Assembly (NCBI GenBank): GCA_028867035.1
Contig: JAGWHB010000001.1
Span: 397,448 to 461,447, forward strand
DNA from: Nitrososphaerota archaeon
Lineage (GTDB): Archaea > Thermoproteota > Nitrososphaeria > Nitrososphaerales > Gagatemarchaeaceae
Direction of reading: 5' to 3'
DNA length: 64,000 nt
Shown one piece after another: positions 33,975 through 42,925 of the stretch. The position numbers and the translations under genes were made by a program. Numbering within the stretch: the first letter of the stretch is position 1; each line of letters starts with the position of its first letter. The notes under the pieces are model-generated. The model saw nothing but the letters and a program-made list of their open reading frames with translations, was not told where the DNA came from and did not search any database.

Positions 33975-35142
33975 GCTTCTTCAGAGCTCCTCCAATCCGT
34001 CTGGCTGCCTCCTCTATGTTCTCCCGCGACGTGGCGAACGAAAGCCTGATCCTCCCCTCTCCGCGGCGCCCGAACCCAACCCCGGGATAGACCCCGACCT
34101 TCCCTTCCTTCAGCAGGTGCTCAGACATCTCGAAGGACCCCATCCCAAACTCCTCCACGTCGGGGAAGGCATAGAACGCCCCTGCCGGCACAGGACACTT
34201 CACCCCCGGTATCGCGTTGAGCCTTGACACGATGAGCTCCCTCCTCCTGTGGAACTCATCCACCATGGTCTTCACCGAATCCTGGGGCCCGCCGAGGGCC
34301 GCGGCCCCGGCCTTCTGGGCCATGGCGCTGACGGCGAGGACCACGTAGGCTTGCAGGCTGGTGAGTGGCCTGACCAGCTTCTCATCCCCGAGCAGGTACC
34401 CCACCCTCCATCCGGTCATCGAGTACGTCTTTGACAGCGACTTCGCGACTATCACCCGGTCTGAGATTTCAGGGTAATCTAGGAGGCTCTGCGCCACCCG
34501 CCCATCGTAGACTATCTTCTCGTAGGCCTCGTCCGACAGGATTGCGAAGCGGCGCTCTTTGCAGAGCTCGACGATGTTCTTCAACTCCCCCGGTGGGATC
34601 ACCCCTCCCGTCGGGTTTGAGGGGGAGTTCAACACCACCAGCTTGGTCTTCCGGGTGACCTTCTTTTCTATGGCTTCAGCGGTGAGGTTGAACGTCGACC
34701 TGTCGACCCCGACGGGGACCGCCTCGGCCTCCGCGAACCCCACCAGCGCCTCGTATGCGATGTACCCCGGGTCTGGGATGATGCATTGGTCCCCCTTCTC
34801 GAGGATCCCCACCATGGCTAGGAAGAGCCCCTCGATGGCCCCGGCCGTCACAAGGACCTGCCCCCGCTTGAGGTCCACTCCTCCCTCTCTGTGGTGAGCC
34901 ACGACAGAATCCACGAACTCGGGGAGACCGGCGGACGAAGTATAGTATGTGTAGCCGTCGTCCAGGGCCTTCTTGGCTGCCTCCTTGATGTGGGCGGGGG
35001 TCGGGAAGTCGGGCTCCCCCGACGTCATCTTGAGCGCTCCCTTGGTGGCTAGGGTCATCTCACGAATCTTCGAAACGTAGAGCGGCCGCCTGGGGAGGTT
35101 GGAAAGCCGAGCTGAAAGCGGACTCGCCCAACGACCGGACAA
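33952..35142 (-). CDS. Class I/II aminotransferase
   Basis: A 396-residue fold-type I PLP enzyme of the aspartate/aromatic aminotransferase group. SGEPDFPTP starts the substrate region, NSPSNPTGG holds the conserved Asn-Pro, and VAKSLSKTYSMTGWRVGY contains the Schiff-base lysine; a conserved Arg sits in RIRLSFA. TTG 35142 is about 28 nt after CGATTTAAC. It supplies 2-oxo acids, which fits the convergent 2-hydroxyacid dehydrogenase. Confidence 0.92.
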   Translation of the reverse strand: MSGRWASPLSARLSNLPRRPLYVSKIREMTLATKGALKMTSGEPDFPTPAHIKEAAKKALDDGYTYYTSSAGLPEFVDSVVAHHREGGVDLKRGQVLVTAGAIEGLFLAMVGILEKGDQCIIPDPGYIAYEALVGFAEAEAVPVGVDRSTFNLTAEAIEKKVTRKTKLVVLNSPSNPTGGVIPPGELKNIVELCKERRFAILSDEAYEKIVYDGRVAQSLLDYPEISDRVIVAKSLSKTYSMTGWRVGYLLGDEKLVRPLTSLQAYVVLAVSAMAQKAGAAALGGPQDSVKTMVDEFHRRRELIVSRLNAIPGVKCPVPAGAFYAFPDVEEFGMGSFEMSEHLLKEGKVGVYPGVGFGRRGEGRIRLSFATSRENIEEAARRIGGALKKLSGGRAK

Positions 35143-35166
35143 TTCGGCCGTCCGGGGGCTTCACCC

Positions 35167-35175
35167 GATTTAACA
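35167..35175 (-). promoter_or_regulatory. TATA-like box of the aminotransferase gene
   Basis: CGATTTAAC (plus) reads GTTAAATCG on the minus strand, centred about 28 nt before TTG 35142. Confidence 0.5.
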
Positions 35176-35257
35176 GTTCTTCGCCGGTGCCCGGGCCGAC
35201 CCGCCCGGAAACGCATAAATCGGCAACCGGAATGTTTGCACACAACGGGTTATCCGA

Positions 35258-36934
35258 GTGTCAAGGATGCTAGGTTCCGAGTCCCTCGTCGCGTCCCTGA
35301 AGGCCGAAGGAGTCAGATACGTCGCCGGAATCCCGGCCGACGGAGTCGTCGAAATCCTCGACGCCATGTACGACAGCGATGACATCGACTTCCTCTTGGT
35401 GAGGCACGAGCAGTCTGCGGCCCACTTGGCCGACGCCTACTCGCGAGTGTCGCGGGCGCCGAAGTGCGTCTGCCTCACGTCAAGGGCTGCGGGCGCCACC
35501 AACACTGCCATCGGGATGGCATCGGCCTACCACTGCGGCTCCCCTCTCGTCTCGATTACCACCCAGGTCAACTCGAAGACCATCGGGAGGTTCGCCTTCG
35601 AGGAGGTGGACTTGGTCGAGCTCTTCAGGCCCCTGAGCAAATGGAGCGCCCAGGTGAACCGCCCGGAGCGGATCCCCGAGTTCGTCAGGGCCGCCTTCCG
35701 TCACGCCATGGCAGGGGCACCCGGCCCCGCCCACCTGGCCGTCCCCTCCGACTACCTGAAGGAGCAAATCGACGCCGAAATCTACCAGCCATCTCGCTAC
35801 AGGACGACTTCTGCCGCCCGCCCCCTTGCGGAGAAGCTCCAGGAGGCAGTGAAGATCCTGTCGAAGGCATCGAGCCCAGTCATCATCGCCGGGGACGGGG
35901 TGAACTGGAGCAACGCCCAGGGCCAACTGGTGAAGTTGGCAGAGCTGCTGGGAGCGCCCGTGGTGACGGCTTGGTTCAGGAAGGATGCCTTCCCCGAGGA
36001 CCACGTCCTCTCTGCTGGAATGATGGGGCTCGGCGGGGTCGACACGTCAAGGGAGGTGATCAAGGAGGCCGACGCCGTGCTGGTCATGGGGTGCGAGCTC
36101 TCCGACCTGTCGACTGACAGGTACAAGATGCGCTTCGCCCCAGACGCCAAGGTGATTCAGGTCGACATCGACCCCTACGTCATCGGCAAAATGTACCAGG
36201 TGGACGTCCCCATGGTGGCCGACTGCGGGGAGACCCTGAAGGAGATGATTCCCCAGCTGCAGAAGACCGCCGCTGGCCCGAGGGTTCTAGAACGCCGCCC
36301 CAACGTGAAGAGCCTTCTCAGGCACAAGGAGGAGTGGAAGGCCAAGGTCGCCATCAGGAACCCCGACGGAATCCCCATAGAGCCTGGCCGTGTCGTCAAG
36401 GAGATGCGCCAGTTCCTCAAGCGAGACGCGATAATCACCATCGATTCCGGGAACTTCTCCTACTGGACCGTCCCGTTCTTCGACGCCTACCTCCCCGGGA
36501 CCTACATCTGCTCGGGGGGCTTCATGGGCTTCGCCCTCCCCGGCGCCATCGGAGCGAAACTGGCCAGGCCCGGGGCCCAGGTTGTCGGCTTCGTCGGAGA
36601 CGGGGGGTTCATGATGACCCTCCAGGAGCTGGAGACCGCCACCAGGCTCAAGACCCCAGTGGTCATGGTGGTCATGAACGACTTCCAGATGGCGAACATC
36701 AAGGTCAGGCAGACTCACCTGTATTCCGGGCGCTACATCGGAGTAGATGTCACCAACCCCGACTTCGCGAAGCTCGCCGAAACCTTCAACTGCTACGGCG
36801 AGCGGGTGGAAAGGCCCGAGGACATCAGGCCCGCCCTCGGCAGGGCCTTCAGGGATGGGAGGCCGGCTGTGCTCGACGTGATCATCAACCCGAAGACCGA
36901 GCACAAGAGCATCGTGGAGCCCTGGTGGACCTAG
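35258..36934 (+). CDS. Thiamine-diphosphate enzyme, acetolactate-synthase-like
   Basis: A 558-residue ThDP enzyme with the three-domain layout of acetolactate synthase, benzoylformate decarboxylase and similar enzymes. The cofactor-activating Glu is in LVRHEQSAAHLADAYS; the ThDP/Mg motif is GFVGDGGFMM...MNDFQMAN. No FAD-specific segment is evident, so decarboxylase, carboligase and acyl-transferring functions are all possible. It starts at GTG 35258 or ATG 35267, with CATAAATCGG upstream at 35213-35222. It probably acts on a 2-oxo acid made by the divergent aminotransferase. Confidence 0.88.
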   Translation: MSRMLGSESLVASLKAEGVRYVAGIPADGVVEILDAMYDSDDIDFLLVRHEQSAAHLADAYSRVSRAPKCVCLTSRAAGATNTAIGMASAYHCGSPLVSITTQVNSKTIGRFAFEEVDLVELFRPLSKWSAQVNRPERIPEFVRAAFRHAMAGAPGPAHLAVPSDYLKEQIDAEIYQPSRYRTTSAARPLAEKLQEAVKILSKASSPVIIAGDGVNWSNAQGQLVKLAELLGAPVVTAWFRKDAFPEDHVLSAGMMGLGGVDTSREVIKEADAVLVMGCELSDLSTDRYKMRFAPDAKVIQVDIDPYVIGKMYQVDVPMVADCGETLKEMIPQLQKTAAGPRVLERRPNVKSLLRHKEEWKAKVAIRNPDGIPIEPGRVVKEMRQFLKRDAIITIDSGNFSYWTVPFFDAYLPGTYICSGGFMGFALPGAIGAKLARPGAQVVGFVGDGGFMMTLQELETATRLKTPVVMVVMNDFQMANIKVRQTHLYSGRYIGVDVTNPDFAKLAETFNCYGERVERPEDIRPALGRAFRDGRPAVLDVIINPKTEHKSIVEPWWT

Positions 36935-37692
36935 TAGGTGGCTGCTGCTCCGCCGTCCGCTACGATGGTGGCCCCATGGATGAAGCTGGCCCTCTCCGAG
37001 GCCAGGAACAAGATCACGTTCGCAATCTCTTCTGGGGTGGCGAGCCTCCCGAGGGGGACCCGGCTCACGTATTCCTCTTCGGACGACTTCCCGCTCAAGA
37101 TTATCTTCGCTATCCTGTCAGTCTGGGTGGTCCCCGGGGCCACTGCGTTCACCCTGATTCCTCGCGGCCCCCATTCGGCCGCCAGAGCCCGAGTGAGGCC
37201 CAGGACACCAGCCTTGCTCGCGATGTAGGGCGCCCTCTCCTTCCTCCCGATAATCGCAAGGTTCGAAGCCACATTGACAATCACCCCCCGCCTCTTCCCT
37301 CCGATGACGTGCTTCGCGAAGTACTTGGACCAGAGGAAGGTGGAGCGGAGGTTCACCGCCATGATCCTATCCCACTCCTCCACCCCCAGCTCAAGGGTCG
37401 GCTTCGGGAGCCCTTCCCCCACGTTGTTCACCAGTATGTTCAGCCTGCCGAAGCGGGAGACCGCAGAGGAGAACGCCCTGCCCACGAAGCCTTCGTCGGA
37501 TGCGTCCCCCACAAGGGCCAGTAGGCCCTTCGAGCTTCCTAGGGCCTCCGCCAGCGAGGACATACTCCTCTCCGTGGCTGAACTCACAGCGAGCCGCGCC
37601 CCCTCCGCGTGCATCCCTAGGGCCACCGCCCTCCCAATCCCCCTGCCTGCCCCAGTGATTACTGCAGTCTTCCCAGTAAAGGACCCAGGCAA
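36931..37692 (-). CDS. Short-chain dehydrogenase/reductase
   Basis: A 253-residue classical SDR: TGAGRGIGRAVAL cofactor site, NILVNNVGEG, catalytic Ser in NVASNLAII and YIASKAGVLG (Tyr-x3-Lys), with PGTTQTD afterwards. It reduces or oxidises a carbonyl/alcohol with NAD(P). The stop overlaps the convergent ThDP gene by 4 nt. Substrate unknown. Confidence 0.92.
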   Translation of the reverse strand: MPGSFTGKTAVITGAGRGIGRAVALGMHAEGARLAVSSATERSMSSLAEALGSSKGLLALVGDASDEGFVGRAFSSAVSRFGRLNILVNNVGEGLPKPTLELGVEEWDRIMAVNLRSTFLWSKYFAKHVIGGKRRGVIVNVASNLAIIGRKERAPYIASKAGVLGLTRALAAEWGPRGIRVNAVAPGTTQTDRIAKIILSGKSSEEEYVSRVPLGRLATPEEIANVILFLASERASFIHGATIVADGGAAATY

Positions 37693-37742
37693 GACTCTGC
37701 CCTGTGCCGGGCTCGGGCACTTAAGAGTGCATCACACATCCC

Positions 37743-39074
37743 TTATTCTGCCGCCTTCCGGAAGTACGAGAATCCCCCGGCGAGGGCCTTCTCGTCGACC
37801 GGGTGCTCCTGCCTCGCCCAGTCGACCAAGACAACCCTCCTGCGCAACAATGGGGGGACCCCATTGAGCCTGTCCCTCAGCCAGTCGGTCGATGACATGT
37901 AGATGTCGTCGTTGAACCTCGCGATGCCGTGGAACTGGCTCTCGTAGATCCTCAGCTCCTTGACCCTGGAGCCCAGGGCGTTGAAGTACCTGTAGGTCTC
38001 CGACGTGTTGGTCAGGTGGTCCAGCTCGCCGTGCAGCACCAGGCTGGGGCATTTGACTAGGTGCTCCTTCCCCTCCAGGGTCATCCCCTCGGCGAGCCTG
38101 TCGAACTCCTCGTCGGTGTCGGCCCCCGCCATCCACATGAACCGGAGCCTGAAGTTGGGGGACGTCTCGTCGAATATGTGGTTCTTGTCGTAGTAGCAGC
38201 TCATGGCAGTGACCAGCGCCTTCACCCTCCTGTCCTTGATGGCCACGAGAGGAGCCCAGTAGGAGCCCATCGAATTCCCCCATACCCCAATCTTGTTCGC
38301 GTCTACCTCCTTCCTCTTCACCAGCTGGTCGATGGCAGCCTTGCCCGCGGTTCCGTGGTTGTCCCTGTCCACCCAGATCTTCCTCAGCAGGCTGGCCCCC
38401 TGCCCCGGGCCGTCCAGGGCCAGGCAGTTCATCCCCCGATTTACGTACCAGTTGTTCCTGGGGTTCACCACCCTCTCCTTCCTTTCGTCCATCCCGGGGA
38501 TCACCAAGACGGTCGGCGCCCTCTCCCGCGAAGGGGTAGCATAGAAGATTCCTGGGAGGGACTTCCCCCCGAAGGGGATTTCGACCCTTTCCGCGGGGTA
38601 GGGGGAACTGGCCAGGACCTTGTCGAAGCATTCGTCAATCTTTTGGTTGAGCCAGATGAATTCTGGGTCATCCGAATCGAAGATGGGCCAGGCCGCAGCC
38701 TCGTAGAACAGGGTCGCCCTGTGGTAGAACTCCCTGGCAGTTTCCGGATGCCCGGCCGAGTCCTCCCTGCGGGCCACGCTCTCGAGCTCTTTCGCCATCG
38801 CCGTGTTCTCCTTGCACGAAGCGTCGATGGTCTTAATCCTCTCCCCGGTCTTCATCAAATCGAAGTAGTTGTGCCCCTTGGCGACCCCGACCCCGAGCCC
38901 TTCGGCGGGGTTGTCCCAGAAGAACGACCCGCGGCCCAGAAGCCTGTAAAGGTCCTCTATGATCCAGCGCTGGGACTTGACCTCCGCGATATTCCGCGAA
39001 TACCGGATCGGCGCCGTCTCCCCCACCTTGTCCAGCCTTCTGAGCCTGGTGGACCACGGGCTCTGCTTCTTCAC
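37743..39074 (-). CDS. Alpha/beta hydrolase (FrsA/pseudooxynicotine-hydrolase-like)
   Basis: A 443-residue hydrolase with an N-terminal helical cap (~residues 1-150) and a catalytic domain. IGVWGNSMGSYWAP gives the nucleophile Ser, LHGELDHLTN the Asp, and ESQFHGIARF the His. Cap-bearing members cleave C-C or ester/amide bonds; 2,6-dihydroxypseudooxynicotine hydrolase is a known relative. I start it at GTG 39074 (KKQSPWSTRL) since GATTTAAGC is 27 nt upstream; the in-frame start at 39125 would swallow this promoter. Confidence 0.85.
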   Translation of the reverse strand: MKKQSPWSTRLRRLDKVGETAPIRYSRNIAEVKSQRWIIEDLYRLLGRGSFFWDNPAEGLGVGVAKGHNYFDLMKTGERIKTIDASCKENTAMAKELESVARREDSAGHPETAREFYHRATLFYEAAAWPIFDSDDPEFIWLNQKIDECFDKVLASSPYPAERVEIPFGGKSLPGIFYATPSRERAPTVLVIPGMDERKERVVNPRNNWYVNRGMNCLALDGPGQGASLLRKIWVDRDNHGTAGKAAIDQLVKRKEVDANKIGVWGNSMGSYWAPLVAIKDRRVKALVTAMSCYYDKNHIFDETSPNFRLRFMWMAGADTDEEFDRLAEGMTLEGKEHLVKCPSLVLHGELDHLTNTSETYRYFNALGSRVKELRIYESQFHGIARFNDDIYMSSTDWLRDRLNGVPPLLRRRVVLVDWARQEHPVDEKALAGGFSYFRKAAE

Positions 39075-39097
39075 TGAGGCGAAATGGCTCCCATTCG

Positions 39098-39105
39098 ATT
39101 TAAGC
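39098..39105 (-). promoter_or_regulatory. TATA-like box of the alpha/beta hydrolase gene
   Basis: GATTTAAG (plus; CTTAAATC on minus) is centred about 27 nt before GTG 39074. Confidence 0.5.
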
Positions 39106-39129
39106 CTACTCGCAGACTTCGGCATCCCA

Positions 39130-39137
39130 CTTTTATC
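39130..39137 (+). promoter_or_regulatory. TATA-like box of the isochorismatase-fold gene
   Basis: CTTTTATC is centred 27 nt before ATG 39160, the textbook distance for a leaderless archaeal mRNA. Confidence 0.55.
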
Positions 39138-39159
39138 ATCAGGTCCCCGTCACGCCAAC

Positions 39160-39786
39160 ATGGGCGTCCAGCAGTTCGACTATGGGAAGTCGGCCCTGCT
39201 GGTCTACAACATGCAGGAGGGGAACCCCAACAGGAATACCATCGTCCCCAATCTCCTCCGCAACGTCAGACGCCTCGTTGACGCGTGCCACGAGGCCGGG
39301 AGGCCCGTTGTCTTCGGGCAGCACATCTCCCTCCCCGCCGGCTATCAGCCCAGGTACTACGCCTACTGGCTCTCCACCCTCGGCGAGGACGTGGGGGCCT
39401 GGAGCGAGAAGTGGGCCGACGGTGCCCCGGCTACCCAAATCGTGCCCGAACTCAAACCTTCGGTCGAGGACCTGGTCATCAAGAAGCACGTCGCCAGCCT
39501 CTTCGTTGAGACGAACGCCGAGGTCGTCCTCAGGTCGAAGGGGGTCGAGACCCTCATCCTGACCGGGGTGACCACAGAGCACGGGATAGACTCCACAGCC
39601 AGGCATGCCAGTTTCCTGGGGTTCATGCCGGTCATCGTCGAAGACGCCGTCGGGAGCAAGAAGCCCGAGTACAAGGCCGCATCCCTCCTGATACTGAAGA
39701 ACGTCTTCCACTGCGACGTGAGGAGCACCGACTACGTCGTGGACCAGATCAGGAGGAGCGCGGGGCTCAGCCGAAGCCCCAGCTGA
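39160..39786 (+). CDS. Isochorismatase-fold protein without catalytic Asp and Cys
   Basis: A 208-residue cysteine-hydrolase/isochorismatase-fold protein. The fold is clear (SALLVYNMQEG; LILTGVTTEHGIDSTARHA), but the catalytic triad is not: the Asp of the usual DxQ motif is Asn17 and the nucleophilic Cys is Gly142, while Lys108/109 remains. The paralogue at 43587 keeps all three. Isochorismatase itself lacks the Cys but keeps the Asp, so this variant is more extreme. It may bind rather than cleave its ligand. It converges on the PPOX-like gene with a 20-nt overlap. Confidence 0.82.
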   Translation: MGVQQFDYGKSALLVYNMQEGNPNRNTIVPNLLRNVRRLVDACHEAGRPVVFGQHISLPAGYQPRYYAYWLSTLGEDVGAWSEKWADGAPATQIVPELKPSVEDLVIKKHVASLFVETNAEVVLRSKGVETLILTGVTTEHGIDSTARHASFLGFMPVIVEDAVGSKKPEYKAASLLILKNVFHCDVRSTDYVVDQIRRSAGLSRSPS

Positions 39787-40201
39787 CGACCTTCACTATA
39801 CTTACCTTCAGCACCGGGCAACCCCTTTCGACCTCTGAGCCTGCGTACTGAGGGTACTTCGCCACCAGGAGCCTTCTTGCCTCCTCGTTCTCCTCCCCTT
39901 CCTCCAGCACCTCCGATCGGCCTTGCACCAGGACCCCCACGTTGCCTCCCCTCTTCTGGCCCAACTTCCAGAGCGGGTTATACCTGTCCACCAAGACCGC
40001 GGCCTTGCCGGTCCGTCTGATGTTCCTGACGCGCTGGTAGGCGTCTCCGTTCTTCAGGTGGGTGTAGAAAGCCTGCCCCCAATACGCGAAGCAGAGCGGG
40101 ACCACATGCGGCGTGGCGATGGGAGAGGATGTGGCCAGGCGGAGGACCGGCTCCCCTTCAACGAACCTCTCCTCCTCGGCCGTCAGGTTTCGCCTATCTA
40201 T
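39767..40201 (-). CDS. PPOX-family flavin/F420-binding protein
   Basis: A pyridoxamine-5'-phosphate-oxidase-like split-barrel protein of about 130-145 residues. LATSSPIATPHVVPLCFAY, the strand with YTHLKNGDAYQRVRNI and the GKAAVLVDRYN strand are typical of archaeal F420- or FMN-binding members. The family match begins well before the first standard start (GTG 40105), yet no ATG, GTG or TTG lies between the nitrilase stop (40216) and there. Translation may start at ATA 40201 or CTG 40186, about 15-30 nt after the nitrilase stop, or by re-initiation. A sequencing error is also possible. Confidence 0.75.
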   Translation of the reverse strand: MDRRNLTAEEERFVEGEPVLRLATSSPIATPHVVPLCFAYWGQAFYTHLKNGDAYQRVRNIRRTGKAAVLVDRYNPLWKLGQKRGGNVGVLVQGRSEVLEEGEENEEARRLLVAKYPQYAGSEVERGCPVLKVSIVKVVSWGFG

Positions 40202-40215
40202 GGCTGGACACCGGG

Positions 40216-41127
40216 TCAGATGGCGTAGTTGTAGGTAGGCGGGGTTTCGACCTTCACCACGTCGCCGTAGGTCTCGGCCCGCCTCCTCTTGAGGAACCTT
40301 CCCGCCAGTTTTACCGCCTCGTCCATCCCCTTGGCCAAATCCACCTCGGCCGTCACCAGCCCCTCCTTGTAGCCGCCGTCGGCCACCACCCTCCCCGCGG
40401 GGTCGATGATCAGGCTGTGGCCGTAGCAGTTGGACTTCGAGTGCCCCCCCTTCCCTACCTCGTTGGACGACACGAACCAGACCTGGTTGAAGGCCGCGTT
40501 GGCCCTGCAGAGCAGCTCATACCTGTAGCCCCGGTAGTCCTTCTCCGGCGCCTCTTCAATGCTCCAGGCGCTGGAGTTCACCACGATCTCGGCCCCGCGA
40601 AGAGCGAGCACGCGGGCCGATTCAGCGAAGACCAGGTCCATGCAGATTACCGACCCCACCTTGCCGAGCGAAGTATCGTAGACGTTGTAGCTGTCGCCGT
40701 AGGTGTAAATCGGGTTCCACGCGCCGTGGACCTTCCGGAAAGCGCCGAGGAGCCCGTCTGGCCCCACCATGGCCGCACTGTTATAGAACACTTTCTTACC
40801 GTCCTTCAGGGCCTTCTCCACCAGCCCGAACTGGATGTACATCCTATGCTTCTTGGCCAGCCTGGCGACCTTCTCCGTGGTCGGACCGGGGACGGTCTCG
40901 GCTGTCTGCTCATAGTATTTCCTCTGCTCCGGGTCGTCGGTGAACGTCTTCTTGTCCTCGTCCCAGGTCCAGATGAACCCCTGTAGCGACGACTCGGGCA
41001 AGGACAGCAGCTTCGTCTGCTTCCGCGCTGCCTCCTCGATGTACCTCTCGTACTCGGCGAAGTTCTTCTTCGGGTCGTGCTCGACGTGCATAGAAGCTGC
41101 GGCCAGTGTCGTGGGGCCGAATCTCAA
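40216..41127 (-). CDS. Nitrilase-superfamily amidohydrolase
   Basis: A 303-residue carbon-nitrogen hydrolase. The Glu-Lys-Cys triad is visible: LPESSLQGFIW (Glu), GAFRKVHGAW (Lys) and SVICMDLVFAES (Cys). Length and order fit amidases, carbamoylases and ureidopropionases more than true nitrilases. It starts with TTG 41127, with ATG 41091 as alternative. The PPOX-like gene follows at once, so they are probably co-transcribed. Confidence 0.9.
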   Translation of the reverse strand: MRFGPTTLAAASMHVEHDPKKNFAEYERYIEEAARKQTKLLSLPESSLQGFIWTWDEDKKTFTDDPEQRKYYEQTAETVPGPTTEKVARLAKKHRMYIQFGLVEKALKDGKKVFYNSAAMVGPDGLLGAFRKVHGAWNPIYTYGDSYNVYDTSLGKVGSVICMDLVFAESARVLALRGAEIVVNSSAWSIEEAPEKDYRGYRYELLCRANAAFNQVWFVSSNEVGKGGHSKSNCYGHSLIIDPAGRVVADGGYKEGLVTAEVDLAKGMDEAVKLAGRFLKRRRAETYGDVVKVETPPTYNYAI

Positions 41128-41227
41128 CAGGAATCAGAACTGGCATAGTGATTTATTTATGTCTTAGGACGGTCTCAATTTCGCGTCGAAGTTTTTATCA
41201 TCGAAGGGGTCCGACGTCTCCTCTGTC

Positions 41228-42913
41228 TTGTCTAAGATGAAGGGGGCGGCCGTTCTGGTCGAGATGCTGGAACGCTACGGGGTCCGGTCCTTCTTCTTCA
41301 TGTCTGGCGGCCCGACCCGGATCTTCTCCGAGATGTCCGAAAGAACCCCGCAAATCAGGCAGGTCCTCACCCACAGCGAGAAGGCCGCCGCATACATGGC
41401 CGACGGCTACTCGCGGGCTTCCTACAGGCCCGGGGTCTGCTTTGGTCAGGTGGGGCCTGGAGCCTCCAACCTTGCCGCCGGAGTGGCCGAGGCATACCTG
41501 GCGTCCACCCCCTTGGTGGCGCTCACCGGCGTGAGGCAACCGGAGGTCCTGAATCGCAACGCCTACCAGGAGCTAGAGCAGATGAGGTTTTTCGATGCGG
41601 TCACCAAGTGGAACGTGCTGGTAAGCAGGACGACGAGGATTCCCGACGTCATCAGAGGCGCCTTCAGAGTCGCAACATCCGGACGGCCGAGGCCGGTCCA
41701 CGTCGGCCTGCAGGTCGACGCCGTGGACGCAGATGCAGACTTCGCCGACCTTTCGGCCGACAAGGAGAACTCCCACTATCCCCCAAGGAGAATCATCCCC
41801 GACCTTTCTGCCGTGAAGGACGCGCTGGCGCTCCTCAAGGTCGCCCGCCGGCCCGTGATTGTGGCAGGCGGGGGAGCCGTCGTCTCCCAGGCCTGGGGGG
41901 AGGTGACCACCCTCGCCGAGCAGGCTTCCGTCCCGGTCACGACCACCCTCTCGGGGAAGGGCGCGATCTCAGAGGACCACCCGCTCTCAGTCGGGGTCAT
42001 GGGTAGGTATTCCAGACGGTGCGCCAACGACATCGTCAAGGAATCAGACATGGTCTTCTACGTCGGGTGCAAGGTCGGGAACCTCTCGACTGACGGCTGG
42101 ACCCTCCCTCCGAAGGGGACCAAGATAGTCCAGGTGGATATTGAAGCCACCGAGATTGGACGGAACTACCCTGTGGAGGTGGGGATCCTGGGGGACGCGA
42201 AGACGACCCTCTCCATGATGCTCTCGATGGGCGCTTCGGGCGGGGCCCACTCGAGGGCCCAGTGGGTCGGGCTCTCCAAGAGGAGGGTGAAGGCATGGAA
42301 GGAAGCGGCACTCAAGTTGATGCAGTCATCGAAGGTCCCAGTCAGCGCCTATCGGGTCGTCCACGAACTCCAGAAGGCCCTGGGGAAGGACGGGGTCGTC
42401 GTGGCTGACACCGGCTACGCTGCGGCCTGGGGAGGGGTGCTTTACTCGACCCGCCAGGGGCGGAACTTCTACAGGTCAGCCGGCTCCCTCGGCTGGGCCT
42501 TCCCCGGCTCGCTGGGGGTCAAGCTTGCGCTCCCCGACCGCCAGGTCGTCTGCCTGACTGGGGACGGCGGGTTCGGATACCATCTGACCGAGCTCGAGAC
42601 TTCAGTCAGACATGGGGCCCCCGTGGTGGTCGTCGTCCTGAACAACGGGACTCTGGCCTTTGAGCGGCACGACTTCAAGTTCTTTCTCGGCGGCAAGGGG
42701 TACGAAGCCTCAGACTACTTGGACACCAACTTCGCGGCCATAGCCAGGGCGTTCGGATGCGCGGGGGTGAAGGTCAAGGCGCCCGGCGACATCGGAGGAA
42801 CCATAGACGGAGCCCTGAGGTCAGGCAAGACCACCGTCGTCGACGTGGCCACCGACCCTGAGGAGCTCGGACCGGTAACGGACTACCAGGAATACGTACC
42901 CAAAGCAGTCTAG
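41228..42913 (+). CDS. Thiamine-diphosphate enzyme, acetolactate-synthase-like (second)
   Basis: A 561-residue ThDP enzyme of the same superfamily as the one at 35258 but clearly different in sequence. The activating Glu is in LTHSEKAAAYMADGYS and the ThDP motif in CLTGDGGFGYH...VLNNGTLAFE. A TTTTTATCATC box at about 41190-41200 precedes TTG 41228. Acetolactate-synthase-like, oxo-acid decarboxylase or sulfo-compound functions are all possible. It lies beside nitrilase and amidotransferase genes. Confidence 0.88.
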   Translation: MSKMKGAAVLVEMLERYGVRSFFFMSGGPTRIFSEMSERTPQIRQVLTHSEKAAAYMADGYSRASYRPGVCFGQVGPGASNLAAGVAEAYLASTPLVALTGVRQPEVLNRNAYQELEQMRFFDAVTKWNVLVSRTTRIPDVIRGAFRVATSGRPRPVHVGLQVDAVDADADFADLSADKENSHYPPRRIIPDLSAVKDALALLKVARRPVIVAGGGAVVSQAWGEVTTLAEQASVPVTTTLSGKGAISEDHPLSVGVMGRYSRRCANDIVKESDMVFYVGCKVGNLSTDGWTLPPKGTKIVQVDIEATEIGRNYPVEVGILGDAKTTLSMMLSMGASGGAHSRAQWVGLSKRRVKAWKEAALKLMQSSKVPVSAYRVVHELQKALGKDGVVVADTGYAAAWGGVLYSTRQGRNFYRSAGSLGWAFPGSLGVKLALPDRQVVCLTGDGGFGYHLTELETSVRHGAPVVVVVLNNGTLAFERHDFKFFLGGKGYEASDYLDTNFAAIARAFGCAGVKVKAPGDIGGTIDGALRSGKTTVVDVATDPEELGPVTDYQEYVPKAV

Positions 42914-42925
42914 GGTACCCGAAGC

